Shown: positions 53,839 through 61,770 of the stretch, piece after piece
Numbering within the stretch: the first letter of the stretch is position 1
How the letters are laid out: each line of letters opens with the position of its first letter
Assembly (NCBI RefSeq): GCF_004087915.1
Contig: NZ_CP035108.1
Location: forward strand, 2,418,001-2,482,000
Length of the DNA: 64,000 bases
Reading direction: 5' to 3'
DNA from: Geovibrio thiophilus
GTDB taxonomy: Bacteria; Chrysiogenota; Deferribacteres; Deferribacterales; Geovibrionaceae
Program-made: the position numbers and the translations under genes
Notes under the pieces: model-generated
Database searches by the model: none
Seen by the model: the letters and a program-made list of their open reading frames with translations, nothing else
Told to the model about the DNA's origin: nothing

Positions 53839-54819
53839 CTATTCCGCAAGTTTCACAGTAACAGGCATTCCCTGCCGGAGAGCTCTGTCGGGATCATCAA
53901 CGGTAATACGCAGACGGTATACAAGGTCAGTCCGCAGAGCTGTTGTCTCCACGCTTTTCGGCGTGAACTCAGCCTGAGGAGAGATAAAGCCTACCTGCCC
54001 GGTGTATGGCTTATCCGGATTTGTATCCGTGTATATTTCAGCCTTCTGCCCCGGGTGCACACGCCCTAACTGGGGCTCGCTGACATATGTCCTCACCCAT
54101 ACGGGGCTGTCCAGAGCGACCGTATAAACCGCGGCGCCGGACGCTATCACAGAGCCTTTTTCCCTTACACGGGTCAGTATGGTTCCGTCGGACGGTGAAA
54201 TTATTTCAGTATCCGCCAGTGATGTTTCAGCCGATTCCACAGAAGCGGCGGCAGCGTTGTATTCGGCTTCCGCAGATTTAATGTCCTCATCCCTGTAGCC
54301 CGCCAGAGCAAGCTCAAAGGATTTTTTCGCCATCGTAAGCCTTGCCCTTGCCTCATCTCTGGCGGCAAGTGACTGATCATGAGTCTGAGCGGACACGGCA
54401 CCGAGCTTAAAGAGCTCCGCCTGCCGTTTATACGTCTGCTCCAGATTGATGAGCGTAGCCTCACGCTCGCTCACCTGAGCCCTAGCCTCTTCTATCTCCT
54501 GCGGACGCAAGCCTTTCGAGAGCTTGGCAAAGTTAGCCGCTGCCGCTTCAAGGCGTGCTGCCGCCACTGCAAGCTGATCCTCATAGGGTTTTTTATCCAG
54601 AACGGCGAGAAGTTCTCCCGCCTTCACCCTGTCGCCCTCTTCAAACATAAGCTCCGCAACCCGCCCCGAAACACGGAAGCCGAGGGCTACATCCCTTATG
54701 TCTACATTGCCGTAAAGGGTGAGAACGCCTGCTTCCTTCTGCTGTCCTGCGCTGTAAAACAAGAAGCCCGCTCCGGCAGCTGCCAGCACCAGAATTATTA
54801 TAACTATTCTCTTCTTCAT
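53839..54819 (-). CDS. HlyD-family periplasmic adaptor (YbhG-like)
   Basis: The 326-residue protein has an N-terminal signal anchor (IVIIILVLAAAGAGFLFYSA), a lipoyl/barrel-sandwich half (GNVDIRDVALGFRVSGRV), a long coiled-coil hairpin (about residues 75-200) and the second half (SPSDGTILTRVREKGSVI). It bridges the ABC transporter to an outer-membrane channel. Its start overlaps the TetR stop (ATGA) and it ends 2 bp before the ATPase gene. Confidence 0.93.
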   Translation of the reverse strand: MKKRIVIIILVLAAAGAGFLFYSAGQQKEAGVLTLYGNVDIRDVALGFRVSGRVAELMFEEGDRVKAGELLAVLDKKPYEDQLAVAAARLEAAAANFAKLSKGLRPQEIEEARAQVSEREATLINLEQTYKRQAELFKLGAVSAQTHDQSLAARDEARARLTMAKKSFELALAGYRDEDIKSAEAEYNAAAASVESAETSLADTEIISPSDGTILTRVREKGSVIASGAAVYTVALDSPVWVRTYVSEPQLGRVHPGQKAEIYTDTNPDKPYTGQVGFISPQAEFTPKSVETTALRTDLVYRLRITVDDPDRALRQGMPVTVKLAE

Positions 54820-55487
54820 GGTTCAGTCCCGTATATTTCAGCATCCAACGTTGAAACAGCCATAGCGGGAAGAAGCATATCAAGCAGACGAAGGTGCTCC
54901 TCCGTATAGTCATCAGTTCCGAGTCTGCGCAGCGCCGTCTCTCTGGCGGAAAGGAATACCAGTACACTCCCTATGACGGCATGAGCCCTGAGATGAGCCT
55001 CCGCGCTGTCCGGCTCAATTCCCGTTCCGGCGGCTATAATGCGGCTTAAAAGCCCGTGCGCTTCCTTCATAACCGATTCATACAGAATATCAAACGCCGC
55101 CGTCGGCTTAGCCTGCTCTCTGAGGATTATGAGCGACCAGCGTCTTGGACCCTCCGATTTTATCATCATATTCATCAGCCCCGTGACTGCCTTCTTTATA
55201 CATACTGCCGCTACCTCTCTGCCGGCGGCGCTTTTCTCAAACTCTTTCCGTATTTCCGCCGCAAGCGGGTTGATGTACCCGCCTATGCTTTCGGCAATAT
55301 GCACCACCGCCGCACGGTAAAGCCCTTCCTTCCCGCCGAAATAATACTGAATGGCGGAGATGTTCGCCCCTGCCTTTTCGGCTATCATCCTTGTTCCCGT
55401 GGCGGTGAATCCGTGCTCCCCGAAGAGCTCTATCCCCGCTTCAATGAGGCTCAGTTTTGTTCTTTCGCCTTTATTCTTTTCTTTCAT
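54816..55487 (-). CDS. TetR-family regulator with CecR-like C-terminal domain
   Basis: The 223-residue protein has an N-terminal TetR helix-turn-helix (FTATGTRMIAEKAGANISAIQYYFGGKEGLY) and a C-terminal ligand domain resembling YbiH/CecR. The ATG at 55487 is chosen because the frame then starts at the family N-terminus; an upstream start at 55514 lies within 4 bp of the operator-like palindrome. It is the first gene of the exporter operon and should repress it until a toxic ligand is bound. Confidence 0.92.
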   Translation of the reverse strand: MKEKNKGERTKLSLIEAGIELFGEHGFTATGTRMIAEKAGANISAIQYYFGGKEGLYRAAVVHIAESIGGYINPLAAEIRKEFEKSAAGREVAAVCIKKAVTGLMNMMIKSEGPRRWSLIILREQAKPTAAFDILYESVMKEAHGLLSRIIAAGTGIEPDSAEAHLRAHAVIGSVLVFLSARETALRRLGTDDYTEEHLRLLDMLLPAMAVSTLDAEIYGTEP

Positions 55488-55517
55488 TTCGTTGCCCCGT
55501 ATATTCATAATCATATT

Positions 55518-55539
55518 TTAAATCAATCGATTGATTTAA
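55518..55539. promoter_or_regulatory. 22-bp perfect palindrome, TetR operator
   Basis: TTAAATCAATC is followed directly by its exact inverted complement. It lies 31 bp upstream of the TetR start, in the divergent gap shared with the Rrf2 gene. The size and symmetry suit a TetR dimer site for autorepression. Confidence 0.75.
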
Positions 55540-55563
55540 TCAAGACTGCATGCAAGATTTTTC

Positions 55564-55596
55564 TTGCCTTTTATTTTGTTACTATTAAAATAACAA
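55564..55596 (+). promoter_or_regulatory. Rrf2 promoter and operator-like dyad
   Basis: TTGTTACT and TAACAA are inverted at 55576-55596. TTGCCT (55564-55569) and TAAAAT (55586-55591) make a 16-bp-spaced -35/-10 pair. The expected transcription start coincides with the ATG at 55598, which has no ribosome site, so the message may be leaderless. A near-identical dyad stands before the flavoprotein gene at 56031-56051. Confidence 0.6.
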
Positions 55597-55597
55597 T

Positions 55598-56014
55598 ATG
55601 ACTTCAAAAAATATCCAGTTTTCAATAGCAGTGCACATAATGACGGGTCTCGGCTTCCATGCCGGCGAATTTGTCTGTTCCTGTGATCTGGCAAGGAGTG
55701 TCAACGCCTGCCCGAGCTTCGTCAGGCGGATTATCTCCAAGCTTTCAAAGGCGGGGCTTGTGCGCACCACTAGGGGCAAGAACGGCTCCTGTGCACTGGC
55801 GAAGGAACCGGAATCCGTCACCCTGCTCGACATATACAAGGCTGTAGAGGCACCTAAGGCGTTTGCTGTTCACGCATATCCGGTTCAGGAAGCATGCGCG
55901 GTGAGCTGCAACATGAAGCCCGCTCTGGAAAAAATCCTCGATAACGCTCAGAAATCTTTTGAGGACAACCTGAAACAGACCAGACTTTCAGAGCTTGTTT
56001 CTCAGGTAAGCTGA
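55598..56014 (+). CDS. Rrf2-family transcriptional regulator
   Basis: The 138-residue protein has the Rrf2 fold: QFSIAVHIMTGLGFHAG, winged-helix segment CPSFVRRIISKLSKAGLVRTTRGKNGS and the C-terminal dimer helix. Cysteines include Cys28, Cys30, Cys38, Cys98 and Cys103; the last two lie where FeS-binding Rrf2 proteins hold cluster ligands, though the three-Cys IscR pattern is not complete. It resembles YwnA-type members. It most likely autoregulates and controls the downstream flavoprotein through the shared dyads. Confidence 0.9.
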   Translation: MTSKNIQFSIAVHIMTGLGFHAGEFVCSCDLARSVNACPSFVRRIISKLSKAGLVRTTRGKNGSCALAKEPESVTLLDIYKAVEAPKAFAVHAYPVQEACAVSCNMKPALEKILDNAQKSFEDNLKQTRLSELVSQVS

Positions 56015-56030
56015 TTTTTTTTGTGAATAA

Positions 56031-56051
56031 TTGTTACTTTAAAAGTTACAA
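56031..56051 (+). promoter_or_regulatory. operator-like dyad before flavoprotein gene
   Basis: TTGTTACT and TTACAA flank TTAAAAG, the same 21-bp length and outer bases as the dyad before the Rrf2 gene. A ribosome site AAAGGAGG and the ATG at 56068 follow. Confidence 0.6.
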
Positions 56052-56067
56052 ATAAAAGGAGGAACAA

Positions 56068-56712
56068 ATGAAAGTAATCGCATTTAACGGAAGCCCCAGA
56101 AAAAACTTCAGCACGGCGCTTCTGCTCCGGAAAGCTCTGGAAGGCGCAGAAGCGACCGGAGCGGAAACAGAACTTGTGAATCTTTACGACATTGACTTCA
56201 AGGGCTGCGTGAGCTGCTTTCTCTGTAAGGTGAGAAACGGAAAAACATACGGCAGATGCGCCCACAGGGACGGCATACTCCCCTATCTTGAGAAGGCTGC
56301 GGAAGCGGACGCAGTCATAATCGGTTCGCCCGTTTATCTCGGCAGAGTGAGCGGAGAAACCGCCTCGTTCCTTGAGCGTCTCGTTTTCCCTTTCATATCA
56401 TACGCCGACTACAGAACACTGGCACCTAGAAAATCTGCAACAGCAATGATTTACGCAATGAACGTAACCGAACCGGAAAAGAATGAGTATGAATATGACA
56501 CACACTTCCGCCTGAATGAAAGCTTCATGAAAAGAACCTTCGGCTCATGTGAAACCCTTTGCAGCTTTAACACGCTTCAGGGAACAGAGAAGGATTACGA
56601 AAGATTCGAGCTGAGAGGAACAATCGAAGAAAAAATGCAGTACCGCAGCGAACATTTCGACAGCGATCTGAGGAAGGCATTTGAACTGGGAGGAAGACTC
56701 TGCCGCGTCTGA
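56068..56712 (+). CDS. flavodoxin-like FMN protein, possible iron-sulfur flavoprotein
   Basis: The 214-residue protein has the NADPH-dependent FMN reductase fold: MKVIAFNGSPRKNFST (FMN phosphate loop) and IIGSPVYLGRVSGETASFLERL. Residues 47-64 hold Cys47, Cys50, Cys53 and Cys64 (GCVSCFLCK...RC), close to the compact cluster motif of archaeal-type iron-sulfur flavoproteins. It may reduce quinones, oxygen species or nitro compounds. It lies downstream of the Rrf2 gene behind a matching dyad, so it probably responds to the same stress. It ends one base before the converging cyclase gene. Confidence 0.88.
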   Translation: MKVIAFNGSPRKNFSTALLLRKALEGAEATGAETELVNLYDIDFKGCVSCFLCKVRNGKTYGRCAHRDGILPYLEKAAEADAVIIGSPVYLGRVSGETASFLERLVFPFISYADYRTLAPRKSATAMIYAMNVTEPEKNEYEYDTHFRLNESFMKRTFGSCETLCSFNTLQGTEKDYERFELRGTIEEKMQYRSEHFDSDLRKAFELGGRLCRV

Positions 56713-57849
56713 TTAAATTACCGGTCTGACGCAGTTTCTCCCGCTGCGTTTAGCCTCGTACAGATACCTGTCCGCTTCCTTCAGTATATCTTCCGCTGTG
56801 GTTCCCCTGCCGGACTGCGCAGTACCGAAGGAAGCGGTGATGCTCACGGCGTCGGCGAAACGGGCGCACTCTATGATTTCACGGAGCTTTTCCGCAATGC
56901 GGAGTGCTGACACCCTGTCCGTATCCGGCAGAAGGATAACGAACTCCTCTCCGCCGAACCGTGCGAGCATATCATTCCTGCGTATATTTTTTCTGAGCAG
57001 ATCCGCAACGCCCACAAGCACCTTGTCCCCTGCGTCATGCCCGTAGGTATCATTAACGTTTTTAAAGTAGTCCAGATCTGCTATAATCAGCGAAAATTTT
57101 CTGTTCATGAGCTCATTCATTTTTATCTGCTCATCCAGAACATCGTTCAGCATCAGCCTGTTAAAAACACCGGTGAGCGGATCGACAGAGGCTATATGCT
57201 GGTATCTGTCAATGTCCGATTCATACAGTATTTTTTTGCTCTCCTCGTGCATCATGTAATAAACAATATAAATGAGAGAGATAAAGAAGATGCCCGCCGC
57301 CGCGTTTGCAACAAAAGCTATCCTGTCAAGACGTGAGGTAATCATATAATAAAACGGCACGCTCTGCTTTACGCGCAGATACAGACCATTATCCGCTTTA
57401 TGGAGAGATTCGTGTTTTGAATCCAGAAAAAAATTCACGTTTGAAGAGTTTTCCCCCGAATCAAGCGCGTTTCTCTCCGCTTCCCGCAGTTCAGGGTACC
57501 TCACGGAGTCTATTTCAACAACCGTAAAGCTGTTTATAGCCTTGAACATCTGCTGAGCCTTGCCAACAGGAGAGGACGCGACTATCTCTCTGTAGTACTC
57601 CTGTTTTTCGGCGGCTTCCTCATCATTCACATAAAAGTGTGTGTCATCTGTTATTCCGCCGTACTTAACCACTTCAAACAGCAATACGCTGTTTCTCTCA
57701 ATATGTTTCAGAAACAGTGACTTCATCGAAGCAAACGAAATATTAAGGAGAAAAACAAGAATTATTATAGAGAAAGAGGCTGTTGCTGCGTAACTGTATC
57801 TTTTGTGCTGTTTCAGCAGGTAAAAACTTTTAAACATCTCGCCAAGCAT
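56713..57849 (-). CDS. membrane-bound diguanylate cyclase (GGDEF)
   Basis: The 378-residue protein has an N-terminal helix (YSYAATASFSIIILVFLLNI), a periplasmic region of about 140 residues, a second helix (IAFVANAAAGIFFISLIYIVYY) and a GGDEF domain with the active loop GGEEF. RRND lies five residues before it, matching the RxxD inhibitory site, so product inhibition is expected. It makes c-di-GMP from two GTP. The ATG at 57849 has AGGA at a plausible distance. The signal is unknown. It opposes the HD-GYP phosphodiesterase at 15553. Confidence 0.93.
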   Translation of the reverse strand: MLGEMFKSFYLLKQHKRYSYAATASFSIIILVFLLNISFASMKSLFLKHIERNSVLLFEVVKYGGITDDTHFYVNDEEAAEKQEYYREIVASSPVGKAQQMFKAINSFTVVEIDSVRYPELREAERNALDSGENSSNVNFFLDSKHESLHKADNGLYLRVKQSVPFYYMITSRLDRIAFVANAAAGIFFISLIYIVYYMMHEESKKILYESDIDRYQHIASVDPLTGVFNRLMLNDVLDEQIKMNELMNRKFSLIIADLDYFKNVNDTYGHDAGDKVLVGVADLLRKNIRRNDMLARFGGEEFVILLPDTDRVSALRIAEKLREIIECARFADAVSITASFGTAQSGRGTTAEDILKEADRYLYEAKRSGRNCVRPVI

Positions 57850-57988
57850 ATGGCTTATCCTGAAACTATCATTGTTTCCGATAGCATGTTTTCGGAAATC
57901 GTTCAGAAATGTTAGCTCTTAAGAAATCACATGTCAAGACAAAGATAAGAAAGTTTGAAATAACTAACAACTCCCCATAAGGCAGAAA

Positions 57989-58022
57989 AAAACGCCGCAC
58001 TCCTAACGAATGCAGCGTCAGG
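57989..58022 (-). terminator. intrinsic terminator after hemerythrin-like gene
   Basis: On the minus strand GACGCTGCA pairs with TGCGGCGTT, then TTTTTTC follows. It lies 7 bp after the stop at 58029. Confidence 0.85.
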
Positions 58023-58028
58023 GGGGGT

Positions 58029-58418
58029 TCATGAATTTACTTTGTCATACAAGGGATAGAGCTGAATCTCCTCCCTGTTTATGCGGAGCCTCAGTGTGGT
58101 GATGATCCTCCCGAGATCTTTGGCATATTCCATATTCAGCTCCGCTTTTTCCATACGGTTTATGAAGCCGAGTATCTCGGCGGTGAGCTTCTTCATCTCA
58201 TCTGCGAACTGATCGCTGACATTCTTTGCCGCCGGGTTGTTTTTCAATGCGGGATAAAGCCTTGTATCCTCCTTCTGAAGATGTCCGGCGAGAAGCCTTT
58301 TTCCCTCAAGAAGTTTCTTGCGCCCGGCATCATTGCCGAGTCCTGTTATCTGAACTTCCTGAAGAAGTTTAAGAAGCTGGAGATGGTCGTTTTTGAGTTC
58401 TGTGATTAATGCGCTCAT
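58029..58418 (-). CDS. hemerythrin-like protein lacking several iron ligands
   Basis: The 129-residue four-helix-bundle protein aligns with the bacterial hemerythrin/HHE family: NDHLQLLKLL (His12), HLQKEDTRLYPAL (His46, Glu50) and LRINREEIQLYP. Only His12 and His46 are histidines in the whole chain; the position normally His in the fourth helix (HxxxE) is Arg and the middle-helix His is also missing. A normal di-iron site is therefore unlikely. It could be a regulatory or scaffold relative. A perfect FNR-type box lies upstream, so expression should follow oxygen or NO. GGAGG precedes the ATG. Confidence 0.8.
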   Translation of the reverse strand: MSALITELKNDHLQLLKLLQEVQITGLGNDAGRKKLLEGKRLLAGHLQKEDTRLYPALKNNPAAKNVSDQFADEMKKLTAEILGFINRMEKAELNMEYAKDLGRIITTLRLRINREEIQLYPLYDKVNS

Positions 58419-58469
58419 GATTTTTCCTCCATCTGTTTTTTATTAAAATAGTACAAATAGTGGAAATTG

Positions 58470-58487
58470 TTTTGATCCCGATCAAAA
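58470..58487. promoter_or_regulatory. FNR/CRP-family box TTGAT-N4-ATCAA
   Basis: TTTTGAT and ATCAAAA are exact inverted arms around CCCG, matching the FNR consensus TTGATNNNNATCAA fully. The centre is about 60 bp upstream of the hemerythrin-like start, suitable for class II activation. It could also affect the divergent tag gene at 58586. Confidence 0.75.
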
Positions 58488-58585
58488 GTTGCGGATTTTT
58501 AAGAAATATTGCGGAAGAGGTTATCTGAAATTGTCCGGTCCGTTTTTTTAATATACAGTATTCTCACACTATCAGGGGGACGCTT

Positions 58586-59134
58586 ATGTCATACTGCGAC
58601 GCTATAAAGACCATGAACGCCGAAAAAGCCGCACTCCACGGCAATTACCACGACAACCACTACGGATTTCCGCTGCATGACGACAATGAGCTTTTCTGCC
58701 GTCTGGTGCTTGAAATAAATCAGGCTGGCTTAAGCTGGGAAACAATACTGAAAAAAGAGCAGGCGTTCAGAAAAGCCTACGACGGTTTTGACGTGAAAAC
58801 CGTTGCCGCATATACAGACAAAGACAGGGAACGGCTTCTTGCCGACGCGGGAATCATCCGCAACAGGCTGAAAGTCAACGCCGCAATTGAGAATGCAAAA
58901 ACCATTCTGTGCATCCAAAAAGATCACGGCTCATTCAAAAGCTGGCTGGATAAGCACCATCCCCTCACCAAAGACGAGTGGACAAAGCTCTTCAAAAAAA
59001 CATTCAAATTCACCGGAGGAGAGATAGTGAATGAATTTCTCATGAGCACAGGCTACCTGAGAGGCGCCCACGCTGAGCACTGTCCGGTGCATAAGAAAGT
59101 GCTTGAAGCAAAACCAATGTGGGCGGAGAAATAG
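58586..59134 (+). CDS. tag: DNA-3-methyladenine glycosylase I
   Basis: The 182-residue protein is a TagI base-excision enzyme that removes 3-methyladenine from DNA. Cys4 and the C-terminal HAEHCPVH block supply the zinc-site ligands. LEINQAGLSWETILKK is the conserved helix with the catalytic Glu, and a NRLKVNAAIENAK block is also present. AGGGGG precedes the ATG at 58586. It is followed by a hairpin. Confidence 0.95.
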   Translation: MSYCDAIKTMNAEKAALHGNYHDNHYGFPLHDDNELFCRLVLEINQAGLSWETILKKEQAFRKAYDGFDVKTVAAYTDKDRERLLADAGIIRNRLKVNAAIENAKTILCIQKDHGSFKSWLDKHHPLTKDEWTKLFKKTFKFTGGEIVNEFLMSTGYLRGAHAEHCPVHKKVLEAKPMWAEK

Positions 59135-59135
59135 A

Positions 59136-59163
59136 AAAGCCGCTCTTTCACGAAAGCGGCTTT
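59136..59163. terminator. bidirectional hairpin after tag
   Basis: AAAGCCGCT and AGCGGCTTT pair around CTTTCACGAA, with T-rich ends on both strands. It lies between tag and the converging PAS/LuxR gene. Confidence 0.7.
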
Positions 59164-59234
59164 AAAAAATATGTACGGGCACTTCCAGAACTCTTTAGGA
59201 ATATTGATCTGCACGATATATCAGAAGCCGCCTC

Positions 59235-60953
59235 CTATAAGTAATCAAAACTTCCGATCTGCGCATATATATCTTTTCCAACGGATTGAATATGCCTGAC
59301 ATATGCTGTAATCCCTATTTGTTTTTTATTTAAATCCAGCTTTTTCCTTATATTTCTGCGATGTGTCTGAACAGTGTATTCACTTATGCAGAGAGATTCG
59401 GCAATCTCCTTTGTTGTCTGACCTTTAACAACCATTTTAAGGATCCTTTCCTCAGCCTGTGAAAGTTTACTGAGAATCTCTATGTAGGCATCAGAATCTT
59501 CGCTTTCGCTTGAAAAGTCTGACAAGACACTCAGTTTCTTACAGATTTTATGGTAACATTCATACTTTTCATTTTCACAGTCAGTCGTATAAATTTTTTT
59601 CAATAGGGGCAGAAGCTCTCTTTCAAAGTCAGAAAAAAATGATGTCTGAAAATCTTCATTTTGCTGTCGTATTGTTTCAATAATATTTCTCAATGATATG
59701 TTTTTTTCTTCAACGATTCTTTTTTCCCATATAAGAGCCTTTTCAACTTTCTTTAATTCACTTATATCTTTAATAGATAAACAGCAATAACTTACATCTC
59801 TCAGTAAAAACTTGCTCAATGAAACATACGTATGTATTTCGCCGTGCGGAAGAGTAAGCCTGAACTCGCCTGCCCACTTATCACCATTATTAAGTCTATG
59901 AAATTTCTGTACCAAATGTTTATTATTATTTAAGTCCAAAAACTCGCTGATAAGTCTCTGTATGCTTTCATTGTCACATCCTTTATTAATTTTAAACAAT
60001 TCACAGGCACTATGGTTGATTTTATTAAGCCTGTTACCGTCTTCAAGAACAATCAAAGCTTCTCCTGTGGTAAAAAACACTGATTCAAAAAATAGTTTTT
60101 CATCAAGGAGTTCCTGAGTCCTTTCAGAAATTTCATGTTCAAGATTACTTCTGCGGTAGACTGCTGTTGTAACATCTGCCATAGAAAGGAGATATTCTCT
60201 CTGAGTAAGATAATCATCCCCCAAAAACTTGATTCTGAGGTCGAAATAATGACCATCACCGAGATTGATTTCGGTTTCTTTGTACCTGTCGATAAAATGC
60301 TCAACAGCACAATCTTCAAGCCTGAGCAGCTTCATTATCTTAACAGACGTGATTTCATCACCGAAAAATGCCTTAGCCATAAAATTATACTGTTTGACAT
60401 ATCCCTCTTCATTAAATGTGAGTACTATGTTATCCACAGAATCAAGAATGTTTTGAATTTTGCATTTTGTAACAGAAAGTTCCGCCGCATTCTCCAATAA
60501 TTTGCCGGATATATCATTCTTAATCTTGTTGTCCCATTCGGATATAATAACCGTTTCCCCGAAGTTAAACTTGTCAATAACTGTTTTCATCGCACCAAAC
60601 TTAAAGCTTTCCGGTTCACTGCTTTCCATAATAAGTCTGATGAAGGAGTTATACATTTTTTTGAAGGCTCCCATATACAAACTTAAACCAATGCCTCTCA
60701 TATGGTGCCTTTGGGCTATAGCAACGAACTCTGACAATGCTTTATTTTTCCGCATACACTCGGTGTAATCACTGTTGACTGTTAAATCAAAATCATCTTC
60801 GAGAAAATCCAGTATTATAGCCATCGCCTTATCCGCATCTTTTTTTCTCGCGGTAGAAAGAGATGAATAACTTTCTCTGTTTATGTCATCAATAAGAAGG
60901 GAGTAAAATTTGTTTGAATTTTCATAGATAAATTCCCGTATTGTTTTGTTCAT
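59235..60953 (-). CDS. PAS-domain LuxR-type transcriptional regulator
   Basis: The 572-residue protein has no kinase domain. The first about 165 residues are a helical domain (FYSLLIDDINRESYSSL; RHHMRGIGLSLYMGAFKKMY) resembling RsbR/RsbRD-type N-terminal sensors. Two PAS-like regions follow (about 175-285 and 290-415), then a coiled linker and a C-terminal LuxR helix-turn-helix (LSQAEERILKMVVKGQTTKEIAESLCISEYTVQTHRRNI). It seems a one-component regulator. The gene is clearly AT-richer than most of the window. It lies just downstream of the DmsAB-like genes on the same strand and is a candidate regulator for them. GGAGG precedes the ATG. Confidence 0.87.
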   Translation of the reverse strand: MNKTIREFIYENSNKFYSLLIDDINRESYSSLSTARKKDADKAMAIILDFLEDDFDLTVNSDYTECMRKNKALSEFVAIAQRHHMRGIGLSLYMGAFKKMYNSFIRLIMESSEPESFKFGAMKTVIDKFNFGETVIISEWDNKIKNDISGKLLENAAELSVTKCKIQNILDSVDNIVLTFNEEGYVKQYNFMAKAFFGDEITSVKIMKLLRLEDCAVEHFIDRYKETEINLGDGHYFDLRIKFLGDDYLTQREYLLSMADVTTAVYRRSNLEHEISERTQELLDEKLFFESVFFTTGEALIVLEDGNRLNKINHSACELFKINKGCDNESIQRLISEFLDLNNNKHLVQKFHRLNNGDKWAGEFRLTLPHGEIHTYVSLSKFLLRDVSYCCLSIKDISELKKVEKALIWEKRIVEEKNISLRNIIETIRQQNEDFQTSFFSDFERELLPLLKKIYTTDCENEKYECYHKICKKLSVLSDFSSESEDSDAYIEILSKLSQAEERILKMVVKGQTTKEIAESLCISEYTVQTHRRNIRKKLDLNKKQIGITAYVRHIQSVGKDIYAQIGSFDYL

Positions 60954-61022
60954 CTGGAACCTCCAGAATAAAATATAATAAATTATTTAGGATCAAATAC
61001 AGAGACGGTTTCCCGCTCTATT

Positions 61023-61038
61023 AAACTGATCACAGTTT
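61023..61038. promoter_or_regulatory. inverted repeat AAACTG-ATCA-CAGTTT
   Basis: A 6-4-6 dyad about 70 bp upstream of the PAS/LuxR gene start. The position suits an operator, possibly of a CRP/FNR-family protein or the gene's own product. Confidence 0.4.
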
Positions 61039-61092
61039 TTATCTGTATTAATTAAGTTAGTACTTTTTTTGTTTTTTTCGAGTTTTTATTGA

Positions 61093-61132
61093 AATAGGAA
61101 TCTGCCCCGCCGAAGCGGGGCAGATTCCTATT
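61093..61132 (-). terminator. very stable hairpin after dmsB-like gene
   Basis: An 18-bp perfect stem (AATAGGAATCTGCCCCGC with its complement) closes a four-base loop. On the minus strand the loop reads C(TTCG)G, the extra-stable UUCG tetraloop. It starts 8 bp after the stop at 61140. Only a modest T-stretch follows, so it may protect the mRNA 3' end as much as terminate. Confidence 0.8.
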
Positions 61133-61139
61133 GTGGCTC

Positions 61140-61757
61140 CTAGTTCTTCGGTTTAAAGAAAATGGAGGGTACTGTGTCTCCGGAGGTAAGGGTATTACCG
61201 TTGGAGTCCTTTGTTGAATCGGGCATACCTACAGCGGTTCTCTGTGCTGTGGGGTATTTCGCGCTGATCTCCTCAACTGTGCCGAAGTCAAGCGCTCTCT
61301 GCGGGCATGATGCAACGCAGGAGGGAGCAAGACCGTCGTCAAGCCTGTCCCAGCAGAAAGTACATTTCTGTACGGGGTGAGCAACAGCCCAGCTTGCTTT
61401 CTTAACAGGTTCGGACCTGTCGTCTCCGAACTGAGGAGCGCCGTAAGGGCACGCAACTGCGCAGGAACGGATGTTCTGGCACTTGTCGCGGTCTACTATT
61501 ACTATGCCGTCCTCGGCTCTTTTATAAATCGCTCCCACGGGGCAGGCTGCCGTGCAGGCAGGGTTTGCGCAGTGGTTGCAGGAAAGGACAAGGTTGAAAA
61601 CCTTAACATCGGGGAAAGCGCCGCTTTCAGTAATATTCAGTTTTCTCCAGCTTGCCTTGCCGGGTTTAACATTATTCCAGTCTTTACATGCCACAACACA
61701 CGTGTTGCAGCCCATACATCTGTTCTGATCAAAGTAAAATGCCATCTGTTTAGCCAT
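61140..61757 (-). CDS. DmsB-like iron-sulfur subunit with one substituted cluster
   Basis: The 205-residue protein is the electron-transfer partner of the molybdoenzyme upstream. Clusters: Cys14/17/20/24 (CMGCNTCVVAC), Cys60/63/68/72 (CNHCANPACTAAC), Cys93/99/103 (CQNIRSCAVAC) and Cys132/135/147/151. In the third group the expected second cysteine is Ile96, so it has 15 instead of 16 ligands; a [3Fe-4S] centre would be expected there, as in NarH where Trp replaces a Cys. No signal peptide. GGAGG precedes the ATG at 61757. No DmsC-type anchor follows downstream. Confidence 0.9.
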   Translation of the reverse strand: MAKQMAFYFDQNRCMGCNTCVVACKDWNNVKPGKASWRKLNITESGAFPDVKVFNLVLSCNHCANPACTAACPVGAIYKRAEDGIVIVDRDKCQNIRSCAVACPYGAPQFGDDRSEPVKKASWAVAHPVQKCTFCWDRLDDGLAPSCVASCPQRALDFGTVEEISAKYPTAQRTAVGMPDSTKDSNGNTLTSGDTVPSIFFKPKN

Positions 61758-61770
61758 GGTATTCCTCCGC

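Noticed and set aside
58029-58418. Functional oxygen-binding hemerythrin
   Set aside because: Only two histidines are present, so the usual set of iron ligands is incomplete.
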